DNA of 52,602 nucleotides from the NCBI GenBank assembly GCA_019359695.1, contig JAHHGV010000054.1:1-52602 (forward strand), read 5' to 3'. The translations under genes and the position numbers were made by a program. Positions within the stretch are counted from its first letter, which is position 1, and each line of letters begins with the position of its first letter. Shown here in pieces: positions 16,395 through 25,550 of this stretch. The notes under the pieces are model-generated. The model ran no database searches. It was not told the DNA's origin and saw only the letters and a list, made by a program, of their open reading frames with translations. The stretch comes from Brasilonema angustatum HA4187-MV1. Lineage in GTDB: Bacteria > Cyanobacteriota > Cyanobacteriia > Cyanobacteriales > Nostocaceae.

Positions 16395-19300
16395 TTAAAT
16401 TTCGGGAGCACTAATCAAGGTGACTCTTTCGTGTGAATTGTAAGCTACTTCGGTAATATAACGATTGGGATCATGTAGCTCAGCAAAAATGTGCTGTGCT
16501 GACTGTTCTGCATCAATCTGAGGACTCAAGTCAATTGCTCGGCAAAACACCTGTTGCCATTCCCAGTTGAGAGTTTTAGTTAATCCAAATAAACCAGCAC
16601 TGATGGGACAAAAGCTAACATTTTGTCCTAATCCAAAGGCTCCATCAAGACGAGTCACAGTGCAAAAACAATTACGTCCAGAATGTGCGGTTTCATTAAG
16701 GGATTTTTTCAGGTGTTTTGCTATGAGAAAGACGTGCTTAACAATTGCCTTTTCTTGTTCAAGATACGGAATTTTGCCGTTGTAGATGACTTCAAATAAG
16801 GGATTGAGATGGATGAAGGCATCAATTGAACCATATTGAGTGGAAATGGTGGCTAATTGTTGTTGCAGATGTTCCTCAGTTAAATCAACAAGATTTACGC
16901 GATTAACTCCTACAGGTAAAGGTGAGTGTTGTGGAACTAGAGATTGAGGAAAACTGAGAACAACGATTTTCCAGCCTTGTTCGGTGAGAAGTTGAGCCAA
17001 TTTGGAAGTGGTGAGGGAGCCATCATCGGTGAGTAAACCGACGTGTCCCTCTGGTAATGTGAAATCTAGAAAATCTGGTTGAGGCAGAATTTTCAGTTTG
17101 ACTTGACGACGCAGGGGATTGTTGTTTGAATTACCCGATGGGTTGGAGGACTTGTTCAGAGACTTTTTTTTTTCCGTACCAACTAACTTTTGCAGATACT
17201 CTACAATTTGACCGATGGTACGCAGTTCTCCCAGTTCTTCTACATTGGGTTTAGGCAAGTTGGGGTACATCTCCTGCATTGTCCCTAAGATTTCCACACG
17301 CTTAATGGAGTCAATCCCCAAGTCTGCCTCCATATCCATGTTCAAATCCAACATTTCCACGGGGTAACCTGTTTTTTCACTCGTGATTGCTAACAAGGTT
17401 GGACCGAGATCTGTCAAATCTGTGTCTGCTGCTTCTACTTCTTCTACTTCTTCACTAAGTGAGACACTTTCGTTGGTCACTAAAGTGGGGGAAGAAATGG
17501 GAAACTCAGGTGATAAGGTGACGGAAGAATTCTCAATCTCTACTTGATCCTGTATTTTTCCGTCCTCTTGTATAGAAATTGCAGTTTCTACAGCAATGGA
17601 TTTCGCAGCAATGGATGGAGAAGCTGTCTTTTGCAAACATTCGACAATTTGACCAATCGTGCGTAGTTCTCCCAGTTCTTCCACGTTTGGTTTAGGCAAG
17701 TCTGGGTACATTTCTTGCATTGTTCCCAGGATTTCCACACGCTTGATGGAGTCAATCCCTAAGTCAGCCTCCATATCCATGTTGATATCCAACATCTCTA
17801 CTGGGTAACCTGTTTTGTCACTGATGATTGCCAACAGGTTTGTACCCAAATCAGCTAGATTTACACTGATATCAGAAGTCGTTGTAGAAGGATCTGTGGG
17901 AAGGCTTTCTGTCGTGACTGCTACAGTTTCGGTGACTACAGGTGAGGAGATGGGGAGAGGGACAACGGATGGGGCATCAGATGTAACGGATAAGTTATTT
18001 GTCGGACTGAGTGAGAACTCATTCGTACTCACAAAATCCGTTGCTTTGTGTATCTGCGTTTGAGTGCCAATTTCTACAACTGAATGCAGCTGTGCTTCAG
18101 TTGCTGGTTTTTGATGAGTAGGAGGAACTGAACTGTCTTGTTTAATAGTTGTTGTATCTAAAGCAATGACACGTTCACGTTTTTTATTTGCGGCTGTTGT
18201 TTCGTCAAGGAACACCACAGGTTGAGTTCTTGGCACCTCAGCATTGACAACCTGTGCATACTCTTGCTGTATGAGTTGCAAAAAGTTTGTGGTGTATTCC
18301 ACCTGAGTGTTGAGATATTGCTCGTGAACGCGTAGAGTTTCACCTTGTTGAGCGTGAAACTGCATCATACTACGCTCTAAGCTTTCCATAAGAACTGGCT
18401 TGATCTGTGCAGCTTCTTCAGAAGATTTGCTGTTGGCAAACAAAGAATTCTGCTGCTGCATCAGTTGGAAAAAGGTTTTGGCATATTCCATCTGATGGTT
18501 GAGGTAGTGTCCGTGAACTTGTAGACTCTCGCTTTGATTTTGCTGAAATTGTGTCAGGACGTATTCCAAGCTTGCTAAAACTTGTTGGTAATTCACGGGT
18601 TCATCTGGATTTGTTGGCATTTTCGGCTGTGGAATCGGTTGAGATGAAGCAGGAGGAGTGGGGGGAGTGGGGGGAGTAGGGGGAGTAGGGGAAGTTGGGG
18701 GAGTGGAGGGAGATGAGGAAGTAGAGGAAGATTCCAGGTTCTGAATTTTGAATTGTTCCGTTCCCTTATCCTCAATCTTCTCGCTGACGGGAAGTAGAGA
18801 TTTATTTGTGTGTCCGTTACTTTCTGCAACCGTTAGTGTGGGAGTGGTGGTGATGGTGGTGAGTGTCGCTGAGAGTGACTTGGAGTCAATATGAGCATTA
18901 TTTTCAGATGCGTTTGGAGGTAATTTGACTTTGTGTCCATCCTGCAAAGCTTGCTCAAATGCCATTTTTGTTTTTTCTGACACGTAGTTGATGCCATTTA
19001 AACGCACGTTCAACCCCTTGGTTTTCTCAGTTGCGGGTATAGGTTGTGGTAGTTGGTAGGGGTCGAGGTTTTTCAAAGACAAACCAGCTACGCGTAACTG
19101 GACAACGGCTTCGCGCACAGAGCGATCGCTATCTTTTTGGCTGCTGGGGTTCAAAGCGACGGTGAGGTGGGGGCGATCGCCTAAAATATCTTTCACCAAA
19201 CCTGTGAGAATTTTCTTCGGACCGAATTCAACAAAGCAAGAACCACCACACGCATAAATATTTTCAATTTCCTGCTTAAACAGCACCGCATTAGACAGAT

Positions 19301-21935
19301 GAGTTTCTAGAATTCTTTGAATATCTGTCGCTTCCTTGGGGTACTGCTTTCCTGTCACATTAGTGTAAACAGGTATTTTCGGATTTTGGAAACTGATACT
19401 CTTGATAGCTTGAGCAAAAGCTTTCTGAGCAAAAGCAATCAATGGTGTATGGAAAGCTGCTGACACAGGTAACAAAACGGCTGTACATCCTTGCTCTTGT
19501 AGAGTTTGCCGTACTTTGGCTATTTCCACCGCAGGTCCTGCTAACACCACTTGACGGGGAGAATTGAGATTCGCAATTGTCACCTGAGGGAAATGCTTGA
19601 TAACTGCTTCCACCTTGCCTACTTCTTCTTTGACAGCCAACATAGCTCCCGCATCATAATCAGGATCTTGGGGAGCCGCCATTGCTTGGCCGCGAGCTTT
19701 TACCAACAAGCAGTAATCTTCTTCACTCAAAACACCCGCAGCCCACAAAGCTGTAAGTTCTCCAAAGCTGTGTCCTGCAACAAAATCTGCCTTAAATCCA
19801 GCTTGTTGCAGTATTTTATATAGCCCTGCACTCAACATCCCAATTGCTGGTTGAGCATATTCTGTACGCTGTAATGCAACAATTTGAGTATTTTTTTCCA
19901 CTTCCTCAAATACAGGATGGGGAAAAACAATTTCCGACACTGGCTGTAAATTATCTTTGAGCAAAAGGCTATCCATGTAGCCGAAAAGACGCCGCAGGAT
20001 GGGGAAATTCATCACCAATTCCCGACCCATATCCAAGTATTGAGAACCTTGTCCAGAGAATAAAGCAACGACTTTTCCACTCAACTCAAGACCATTCGAG
20101 CGGTAGTAAATTCCTTGGGGATGCTCCCATGAGGAATCTGACGCTCTGGTTTTGAGTAACTCAATACTGATTTGCAGCAATTTGCAAGCCTCAGCACAAG
20201 AAGCGGCAACAAATCCAACTCTGGCGGCGTTGAGAGGAATGTCTTTTGATTTAGACTCCTCCACAAGCTCCACATAATTTTTGTTACCCTCCTGAGATTG
20301 CAATTTACCCAAAGTCTCTTCACAGTTTGCTAATAACTGTGCAGGAGTTTGAGCAAACAGCAGCACTTCACTAGGAGTGTTGTGTATACGGTAGGCGCGT
20401 TCTTGTTCGGCTTCGTATTCTTCCAAGACAACGTGATAGTTTGTACCGCCAAAGCCAAAAGAACTGACACCCGCACGTCTTGGTGCTTCCCCTTCAGCAC
20501 GAATCCAGGGTCTAGTTTCCGTATTTAAGTAAAATGCCGAATTTTGGATATTGAGTTTGGGGTTAGGTTCAGTAACGTTAATTGTCGGCGGTAGTATCTT
20601 GTGATGTAGCGCTAAAGCAGTTTTGATTAAGCTTGCAGCACCTGCAGCAGCTTTTGTGTGTCCGATTTGAGATTTCACACTACCAAGTGCAATGTACTGC
20701 TTGTGTGATTTTTCCCCAAAAAATTCTCTCAGTGACCCAAATTCGGTGGGGTCACCAGCCATTGTACCTGTACCGTGCGCCTCCATTAAAGTGATGGTTT
20801 CAGGTGAAAAACCTGCATCATCGTAAGCACGCTGTAAGGCTTTGACTTGTCCTTCTTGTCGGGGAGCATAAATGCTTTTATACCGTCCATCGCTGGAGGT
20901 GCCAATTCCTTTGATAACAGCGTAGATTTTATCGTTGTCTCGTACAGCGTCTTCTAAGCGCTTAAGGAGAACCATACCGATACCTTCACCTAGCATCATC
21001 CCATCAGACTTAGCGTCGAAGGGTTTGACATTATCGCTAGGAGAGACAGCAGGTGTTTTGCTGAAACACATATAAGCCATGATGGTGTTGTCAGTATCAA
21101 CTCCACCAGTTAGCATCATGTCGCAGCGATGCTCAATGAGTTCGCTAATTGCCATTTTTAGAGCAGCTAATGAACTGGCACAAGCAGCATCAACAACGCA
21201 GTTTATTCCGCCTAAATTTAAACGGTTAGCAATTCTGCCAGCAACAACGTTACCTAACATCCCAGGGAAAGCATTCTCATCCCAGTTCACGTAAGCACTT
21301 TTAATTTTCTTGATAATTTTTTGTGTATCCTCATCGGATAAACCGCTACTTTTAAGCACCTTTTCCCAGACGGGATACTCCAACCTCGCGGCAAGTGGCA
21401 ATCCCAATTGGTTTCCTGCGACACCTAAAATAACCCCAATCGTCTCGCGATTAAACTCGCGGGATGTATCATAGCCAGCATCTTCCATTGCTTCTTTTGC
21501 AATGACTAAACTTAAAAGTTGTGCCACATCCGTCACTTCTAAGATGCTGGGAGGAATCCCAAATTCCATTGGGTTAAAATCAACGTGTGGGATAAATCCA
21601 CCTCTTTTACAATAGGTTTTTTCCTCTGGTGTTCTAGGATTGGGGTCATAGTATTCTTCTATGTTCCAGTGTGTCGATGGAACGTCAGTAATTCCGTCAA
21701 TTTTATTAATAATATTTTGCCAGTACTCTCGTAAGTTTCGAGATTTTGCAAAAATAGAAGCCATACCAATGATGGCTATAGGATTATCTTGTAATTTTCT
21801 ATTAATTTTGTTAACTGACAAGGATTTATCAGACATCATTTTTTTCTCCTCAATAGACTTATACACAGCCTTTTCAAAGTTATTGACCTGGGCTGACAAT
21901 TCCGCCAAGGCAGTATCAATTGAATAAGCAGACAT
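16395..21935 (-). CDS. hglE: Heterocyst glycolipid synthase: KS-AT-ACP-ACP-half KR (HglE-like)
   Basis: 1846 residues, PfaA-like. Order: N-terminal helix (1-45); ketosynthase ~50-510 with Cys252 in DAACASS, EAHGTGTMAGD and QIGHTKAAAGA; acyltransferase ~660-960 with Ser723 in GHSFGE; a Pro-rich tandem-repeat linker; two copies of a helical repeat (~1117-1164 and ~1181-1231); two nearly identical ACPs with attachment Ser1396 and Ser1543 (LGIDSIKRVEIL); and a C-terminal Rossmann-like segment (~1620-1846) matching the non-catalytic half of a ketoreductase. The catalytic half begins the hglD product. GGAG precedes the ATG at 21935. It would load and extend malonyl units in differentiating heterocysts. 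It is the best-marked gene of the island; hglE-type synthases also occur outside heterocyst glycolipid loci, but the hgd genes alongside favour this role. Confidence 0.93.
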   Translation of the reverse strand: MSAYSIDTALAELSAQVNNFEKAVYKSIEEKKMMSDKSLSVNKINRKLQDNPIAIIGMASIFAKSRNLREYWQNIINKIDGITDVPSTHWNIEEYYDPNPRTPEEKTYCKRGGFIPHVDFNPMEFGIPPSILEVTDVAQLLSLVIAKEAMEDAGYDTSREFNRETIGVILGVAGNQLGLPLAARLEYPVWEKVLKSSGLSDEDTQKIIKKIKSAYVNWDENAFPGMLGNVVAGRIANRLNLGGINCVVDAACASSLAALKMAISELIEHRCDMMLTGGVDTDNTIMAYMCFSKTPAVSPSDNVKPFDAKSDGMMLGEGIGMVLLKRLEDAVRDNDKIYAVIKGIGTSSDGRYKSIYAPRQEGQVKALQRAYDDAGFSPETITLMEAHGTGTMAGDPTEFGSLREFFGEKSHKQYIALGSVKSQIGHTKAAAGAASLIKTALALHHKILPPTINVTEPNPKLNIQNSAFYLNTETRPWIRAEGEAPRRAGVSSFGFGGTNYHVVLEEYEAEQERAYRIHNTPSEVLLFAQTPAQLLANCEETLGKLQSQEGNKNYVELVEESKSKDIPLNAARVGFVAASCAEACKLLQISIELLKTRASDSSWEHPQGIYYRSNGLELSGKVVALFSGQGSQYLDMGRELVMNFPILRRLFGYMDSLLLKDNLQPVSEIVFPHPVFEEVEKNTQIVALQRTEYAQPAIGMLSAGLYKILQQAGFKADFVAGHSFGELTALWAAGVLSEEDYCLLVKARGQAMAAPQDPDYDAGAMLAVKEEVGKVEAVIKHFPQVTIANLNSPRQVVLAGPAVEIAKVRQTLQEQGCTAVLLPVSAAFHTPLIAFAQKAFAQAIKSISFQNPKIPVYTNVTGKQYPKEATDIQRILETHLSNAVLFKQEIENIYACGGSCFVEFGPKKILTGLVKDILGDRPHLTVALNPSSQKDSDRSVREAVVQLRVAGLSLKNLDPYQLPQPIPATEKTKGLNVRLNGINYVSEKTKMAFEQALQDGHKVKLPPNASENNAHIDSKSLSATLTTITTTPTLTVAESNGHTNKSLLPVSEKIEDKGTEQFKIQNLESSSTSSSPSTPPTSPTPPTPPTPPTPPASSQPIPQPKMPTNPDEPVNYQQVLASLEYVLTQFQQNQSESLQVHGHYLNHQMEYAKTFFQLMQQQNSLFANSKSSEEAAQIKPVLMESLERSMMQFHAQQGETLRVHEQYLNTQVEYTTNFLQLIQQEYAQVVNAEVPRTQPVVFLDETTAANKKRERVIALDTTTIKQDSSVPPTHQKPATEAQLHSVVEIGTQTQIHKATDFVSTNEFSLSPTNNLSVTSDAPSVVPLPISSPVVTETVAVTTESLPTDPSTTTSDISVNLADLGTNLLAIISDKTGYPVEMLDINMDMEADLGIDSIKRVEILGTMQEMYPDLPKPNVEELGELRTIGQIVECLQKTASPSIAAKSIAVETAISIQEDGKIQDQVEIENSSVTLSPEFPISSPTLVTNESVSLSEEVEEVEAADTDLTDLGPTLLAITSEKTGYPVEMLDLNMDMEADLGIDSIKRVEILGTMQEMYPNLPKPNVEELGELRTIGQIVEYLQKLVGTEKKKSLNKSSNPSGNSNNNPLRRQVKLKILPQPDFLDFTLPEGHVGLLTDDGSLTTSKLAQLLTEQGWKIVVLSFPQSLVPQHSPLPVGVNRVNLVDLTEEHLQQQLATISTQYGSIDAFIHLNPLFEVIYNGKIPYLEQEKAIVKHVFLIAKHLKKSLNETAHSGRNCFCTVTRLDGAFGLGQNVSFCPISAGLFGLTKTLNWEWQQVFCRAIDLSPQIDAEQSAQHIFAELHDPNRYITEVAYNSHERVTLISAPEI
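18243..18585 (-). repeat. Two-copy helical peptide repeat in the HglE linker
   Basis: Copy 1 (about 18445-18585) and copy 2 (about 18243-18395) both encode a 45-50 residue helix of the pattern LE..L.QF..Q....L.VH..YL..Q.EY...F.QL.QQ. A third related copy is the C-terminus of HglC (about 8886-9045; FRVHKTHANFLKSRQEFSKQI). DNA identity between copies is low, so this is an old protein duplication and not a recent DNA repeat. Confidence 0.7.
18651..18712 (-). repeat. 9-base tandem repeat encoding a Pro-rich linker
   Basis: GGGGGAGTG/GGGGGAGTA units repeated about five to six times encode (TPP)n on the minus strand. The array is in frame with hglE and lengthens the flexible linker between AT and ACP domains. 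Copy number is likely to vary between strains. Confidence 0.7.
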
Positions 21936-22132
21936 AGAACATAGACTCCGCCGTGAGTAGTGTGTTTTGTGTAGCTGCAGTAATTTCTGTGGCGAGTCAA
22001 AAAAGGACTATTTCCTATTTTCAGCAGCTATTCTATCTGCAAAAAGTAAAAGATTCAGTTCCAATCAACACCACATAAGAGATACAAAGTGTGGAGATTT
22101 TGGCAGTATCACAGCAATTTTTACTAAACATG

Positions 22133-22420
22133 CTATACAATGCCTGACTCCTGATGTTGTGGTAGTAGATCGATGACATTATTGAAACTTGTAAAATAGT
22201 CCTGTAGTGCGTTCGCTGCAGAACCTGTAAATTCCATCCATTCAGAAGGCGAGTGATTCTGAGGATTTTGAGAAATTGTTTCCGACTGAGACAATGTAAA
22301 CTTGGGAGTAGCTATGAGGACAGAAACGCTTTTTTCTCCAGAGCTAGTTTGATGATTGAGTTTTACTGCGGCAACGTAGCTGGTGTTAATAACAACGTTC
22401 TCTATCTTGATAAATCCCAT
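22133..22420 (-). CDS. Small conserved-looking protein upstream of hglE
   Basis: 95 residues from the ATG at 22420; the longer frame would need a TTG at 22432. The sequence starts MGFIKIENVVINTSYVAAVKL and ends SAANALQDYFTSFNNVIDLLPQ. It has a short beta-rich N-terminus, a Ser/Gln-rich middle and an amphipathic C-terminal helix, with no signal peptide or membrane segment. The N-terminal strand pattern loosely recalls PH-like or YcfI-type small domains, but I do not recognise the family. It is on the same strand as hglE, 197 bases upstream, so it may lead the hgl transcript. Coding is supported by compositional normality and defined ends rather than by homology. Confidence 0.6.
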   Translation of the reverse strand: MGFIKIENVVINTSYVAAVKLNHQTSSGEKSVSVLIATPKFTLSQSETISQNPQNHSPSEWMEFTGSAANALQDYFTSFNNVIDLLPQHQESGIV

Positions 22421-22432
22421 GGTCAGTTTCAA

Positions 22433-23140
22433 CGTTCAAGATAATATATTCTATGGAGTCTGACAAACCAAATTTGACAAATCCGTTACCGAAAAAACAC
22501 CCCTTTCAATCCGAATAAATGGGAAACATAAATCAAAAAGTACTCAGAACTGGCGCAGCCCGTTCTGCATTATGAGTTCTGGATTCTTCTTCAACAAATA
22601 ATTGAATGAACACCAGGTGACAGCAGGCAGAGTGTTTTTGATTTGTTACTTTTCATTAACTCAATCATGTGCCTTATTACCTGGAAGCATGATAATTAAT
22701 AAAAAGACTAGCATAAACTAAAAAAAATGAATAGTTCGTTTTTAGCAATTTGAAAATAAAAAATAGATTTTTTGCATACAGAAAGTTTTCCAAAAATTAA
22801 ACAGTATAGGTGTTTACTATTGTTTAGTTTTTCTTAAGTTATTTATTAAGGTTTTCAGATAAAATTTGTTCTCATGAAACAAGTACTGTATTTTTTGTAC
22901 ATTCACGGGCGATTTAATAAATGCATACACTAACAGAATAGTTTGATAAGAACATGACAGTTATTGTAATTCTTAGCCGCCATTTCTATTAAGAGTCAAG
23001 GAAATCAACACCAGACTATTAAATCTTAGTGTTTGGAAGAGAAAGTTAATCTATGTAGTCCTCATAAGCATTTGCCCATCTGCAAGAATGAAAAGATTTT
23101 TTCCTTACTCGCTGACTTCCTCCTTCCTATTTTCAAGATA
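22433..23140. other. AT-rich gene-free spacer
   Basis: About 700 bases with no credible reading frame. A small inverted repeat (CAGAAC...GTTCTG) lies near 22545-22570, and long A/T runs occupy 22680-22900. The spacing is suitable for promoters of the minus-strand hgl transcript, but I see no element I can name with confidence. Confidence 0.5.
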
Positions 23141-23168
23141 GGTTGGTTTGAAGTGAACCAAACCAACC
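23141..23168 (-). terminator. Hairpin after the ParB-like gene
   Basis: GGTTGGTTT (23141-23149) pairs with AAACCAACC (23160-23168) around a 10-base loop. On the minus strand it begins 5 bases after the stop codon of the ParB-like gene. Confidence 0.5.
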
Positions 23169-23173
23169 CAACT

Positions 23174-24535
23174 TTATAGTTCAGATGATTCGGTTTTTGA
23201 AGCTGACTTACCAGTCCACTCTTGCCACCGCATGATTCCGCGACTGATCAATTCTGGATTCTCACCTCCAATAAAACAGGTACGTCCCATCCTCTCACAA
23301 GCAATCAGAATTTCACCGTGTCCCATAAATGGGGCTATGACAAAATTATTTGGATTTGTATACATATTTAGTAAGTAAGCGACTATTCCCTCCACTCCTT
23401 CTACATGAATTGGTATCTGTGGCTTGGATATTGATTGGCGTGAAAAAATACCTACATACAAATTACCAAGGACTAATTCGTACTGAAATGGCATAGATGT
23501 GCAACAGCAAAAGTTATAAATGTTGCCCTCGGAACGTAGCACAGCGACAATTCTAGCTTCATCTATTAAGTAATCATGATTCCAACTTGGGGAAAGGGTT
23601 GCAATCGCTAAAGCCGCATTACCAGGAAGCAGGTTTGTGAATTGTTTACTAGCAGTATCTCCACAATAAACGAGATGCTGTTGGTTGAGCATCCATTCGT
23701 CACCAACATTAACCCAAGGCTTGCCTTGGGTTAATGTTGGTTTTCCTGCTTGATGCTCCTCAACCAAAGATTTCGCTTTCTTTGCAGCCAACTTAGCTTC
23801 TCTGTTTGCCATAGCAATTTTAAAGGCTTGCAACTGTAACTCTTGTTGCCGAAGTCGCCATTGTGCCGCTATTTTAGCTTGCTGTTGGGCAAGTTGTTTG
23901 TCTGTTTTGGCCTGAGCTAACTCCAGAGCATGTTCTGCCTGTTCTGCTAAGGCACGTTCTTTACTCCCCGTTCTAGCTATCCTGAGCAGTTCAGTTTTTA
24001 TATCGGCGATGGGCGTACCTTCTATTTTCTGTTTGACTTGTTGGTGAATATCTTTGGCTATCTGCTTATCGTGTTGCAAGCTACGCTCGCTATATCCAAT
24101 TTCTTTGGCAAACTCTAAATTTGTTTTGGGAGGTGGTGAAATGATTTCACCACCTTTGAGGGTATGCTGATTATCCCCTGCTTTGGCCATGAGTCCGAGT
24201 CTGTCCAAAATTTTCTGGCGTTCCAAGAGCATTTCTGCTCGCTCTAGAGGTTTTAACTCATTGCGGATAAAGTTCTCGTCAATTTCCGCCAAACGCGCTT
24301 GATCAGCATCTTCGTAATCAACAACATTACACTCGATTTTTTCTAAACCAAGTAGCCGACAAGCTGTCAGACGGTGTAGCCCAGCAATCAAGTTCAGCTT
24401 TCGGTCTACTGTGATCGGGTTCAATAGACCATTAGCCTGAATTGATTCTTTCAACTCCTCAACGTTATCACCGTTGAGGGGACGGCGGTTATGACCTATT
24501 TTAATTTGGTGTATGGCTACTGACTTTATAGGCAT
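23174..24535 (-). CDS. ParB-like protein with degenerate DNA-methyltransferase domain
   Basis: 453 residues. Residues ~1-100 are a ParB/sulfiredoxin N-terminal domain (NRRPLNGDNVEELKESIQANGLLNPITVD and the GLHR signature). Residues ~125-260 are a helix-turn-helix region followed by a long Ala/Gln/Lys coiled coil. Residues ~270-453 align in layout with N6/N4 DNA methyltransferases fused to ParB in phages and plasmids (NVGDEWMLNQQHLVYCGDT; PFMGHGEILIACERMGRTCF; MRWQEWTGKSA). The catalytic DPPY is replaced by TLSPSW and the SAM-binding D-P-F-x-G-S-G by APFMGHG, so methylation is doubtful. It may have become a DNA-binding regulator; this is inference. It lies between the synthase and exporter halves of the island. 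A perfect palindrome sits at the start of the methyltransferase-like part. Confidence 0.82.
   Translation of the reverse strand: MPIKSVAIHQIKIGHNRRPLNGDNVEELKESIQANGLLNPITVDRKLNLIAGLHRLTACRLLGLEKIECNVVDYEDADQARLAEIDENFIRNELKPLERAEMLLERQKILDRLGLMAKAGDNQHTLKGGEIISPPPKTNLEFAKEIGYSERSLQHDKQIAKDIHQQVKQKIEGTPIADIKTELLRIARTGSKERALAEQAEHALELAQAKTDKQLAQQQAKIAAQWRLRQQELQLQAFKIAMANREAKLAAKKAKSLVEEHQAGKPTLTQGKPWVNVGDEWMLNQQHLVYCGDTASKQFTNLLPGNAALAIATLSPSWNHDYLIDEARIVAVLRSEGNIYNFCCCTSMPFQYELVLGNLYVGIFSRQSISKPQIPIHVEGVEGIVAYLLNMYTNPNNFVIAPFMGHGEILIACERMGRTCFIGGENPELISRGIMRWQEWTGKSASKTESSEL
23702..23741. repeat. Perfect 40-base palindrome within the ParB-like coding sequence
   Basis: Arms 23702-23720 and 23723-23741 are exact 19-base reverse complements with a 2-base loop. 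The frame stays open and encodes KPTLTQGKPWVNV on the minus strand, at the junction between coiled coil and methyltransferase-like domain. Confidence 0.9.
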
Positions 24536-25550
24536 AATTGCTGCTCTTTAGTGTTGTCAGCGAAAACACTAACAATAAGATATCGCTAGTTTATTTAATC
24601 AGTACTATCAAAAACAGAAATTTCATAATAACTTTGATTAAAATGTTTTATGTCTGTCCATTCTGCTGATAGTCATAGAAAGAAGAAAGTATAAATTTGA
24701 TGGTGAATCGTAAATTTCACGGATTGCTCCAAAACACGGAAGAAAGCTATTGAACCAATTAATATTTTGGATTTCTGTTTGATTTTGGAGAATGACATCT
24801 GTATACTTATTCTCACTTCATTCTTAAACCTTTGTCCTTTATCATGATTGATTGCTCTCAGTACTGACTCGCTTAAAATTACGGAAGTTAATTGCCATCA
24901 TAAAGTTCCCTGTTTTAGTATTTGAGTTATCTGCTTGGGCGTGAAAGGCAGAAGCTACAGCAACTTTCAGGTATATAGACTACGTTTTCAATAGAGAGGG
25001 AGTGAGAGAGTGAGAGAAGGAGAGATGTAGTGAAATCAATTGGAAAACGTTGTAGTGTTTTTCTTTTTTTGTAGTTTTGGCAACAACATTTTTTCTACAT
25101 TCTGTTCTTTGAAACTTGAATAGAGTAAAAAAAATAAGATAAAACATATGCATTTGTGGTTGACAAGATAAAAGTTTTTTGCGAGTATGGAAGACAGGGT
25201 TTTGCAAATTAGATCTAACGTCGCTTCGTTTTACTTGAGACTGAGGTCTCTCAAATAGCATCTCTAGGTCTTTAAAGTCATTGATCCGATATTTCTATAT
25301 TTTGATTGGATAAAATCGTGGATTTTGGTGTAACAATACAATCCATTTCACTATCGACATAGTTATTCTAGGTAGTTTTGTTCTAAGGAATTACGTAGAA
25401 GAGTTTCTAAAACTTCTTAAGACTTTTCCAGTCAAAAATATAAGAGCTACACAGGAAAAGTTCTCTTAAAAAATTTTCATATCCATTCACGGCAATCAAC
25501 AGATATAGCTATTTAGACTAAGCTTCAACATGACACAATTGAGATGAAAG
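24536..25550. other. Divergent 1-kb intergenic region between the ParB-like gene and hgdB
   Basis: No gene supported. It contains a purine-rich run (GAGAGGGAGTGAGAGAGTGA and similar, 24993-25028). Being divergent, it must hold promoters for both flanking transcripts. I see no full NtcA consensus; a GTA-N7-TAC near-miss lies at 24971-24983. Confidence 0.5.

Noticed and set aside
22888-22900. GTA-TTTTTTG-TAC resembling an NtcA site
   Set aside because: The spacer is 7 bases and not the required 8. A second GTA-N7-TAC at 24971-24983 has the same fault. Neither is convincing without transcription start data.
24980-25261. 93-residue minus-strand frame upstream of hgdB
   Set aside because: Composition is that of AT-rich spacer DNA, and it runs through a simple purine repeat; no ribosome site.
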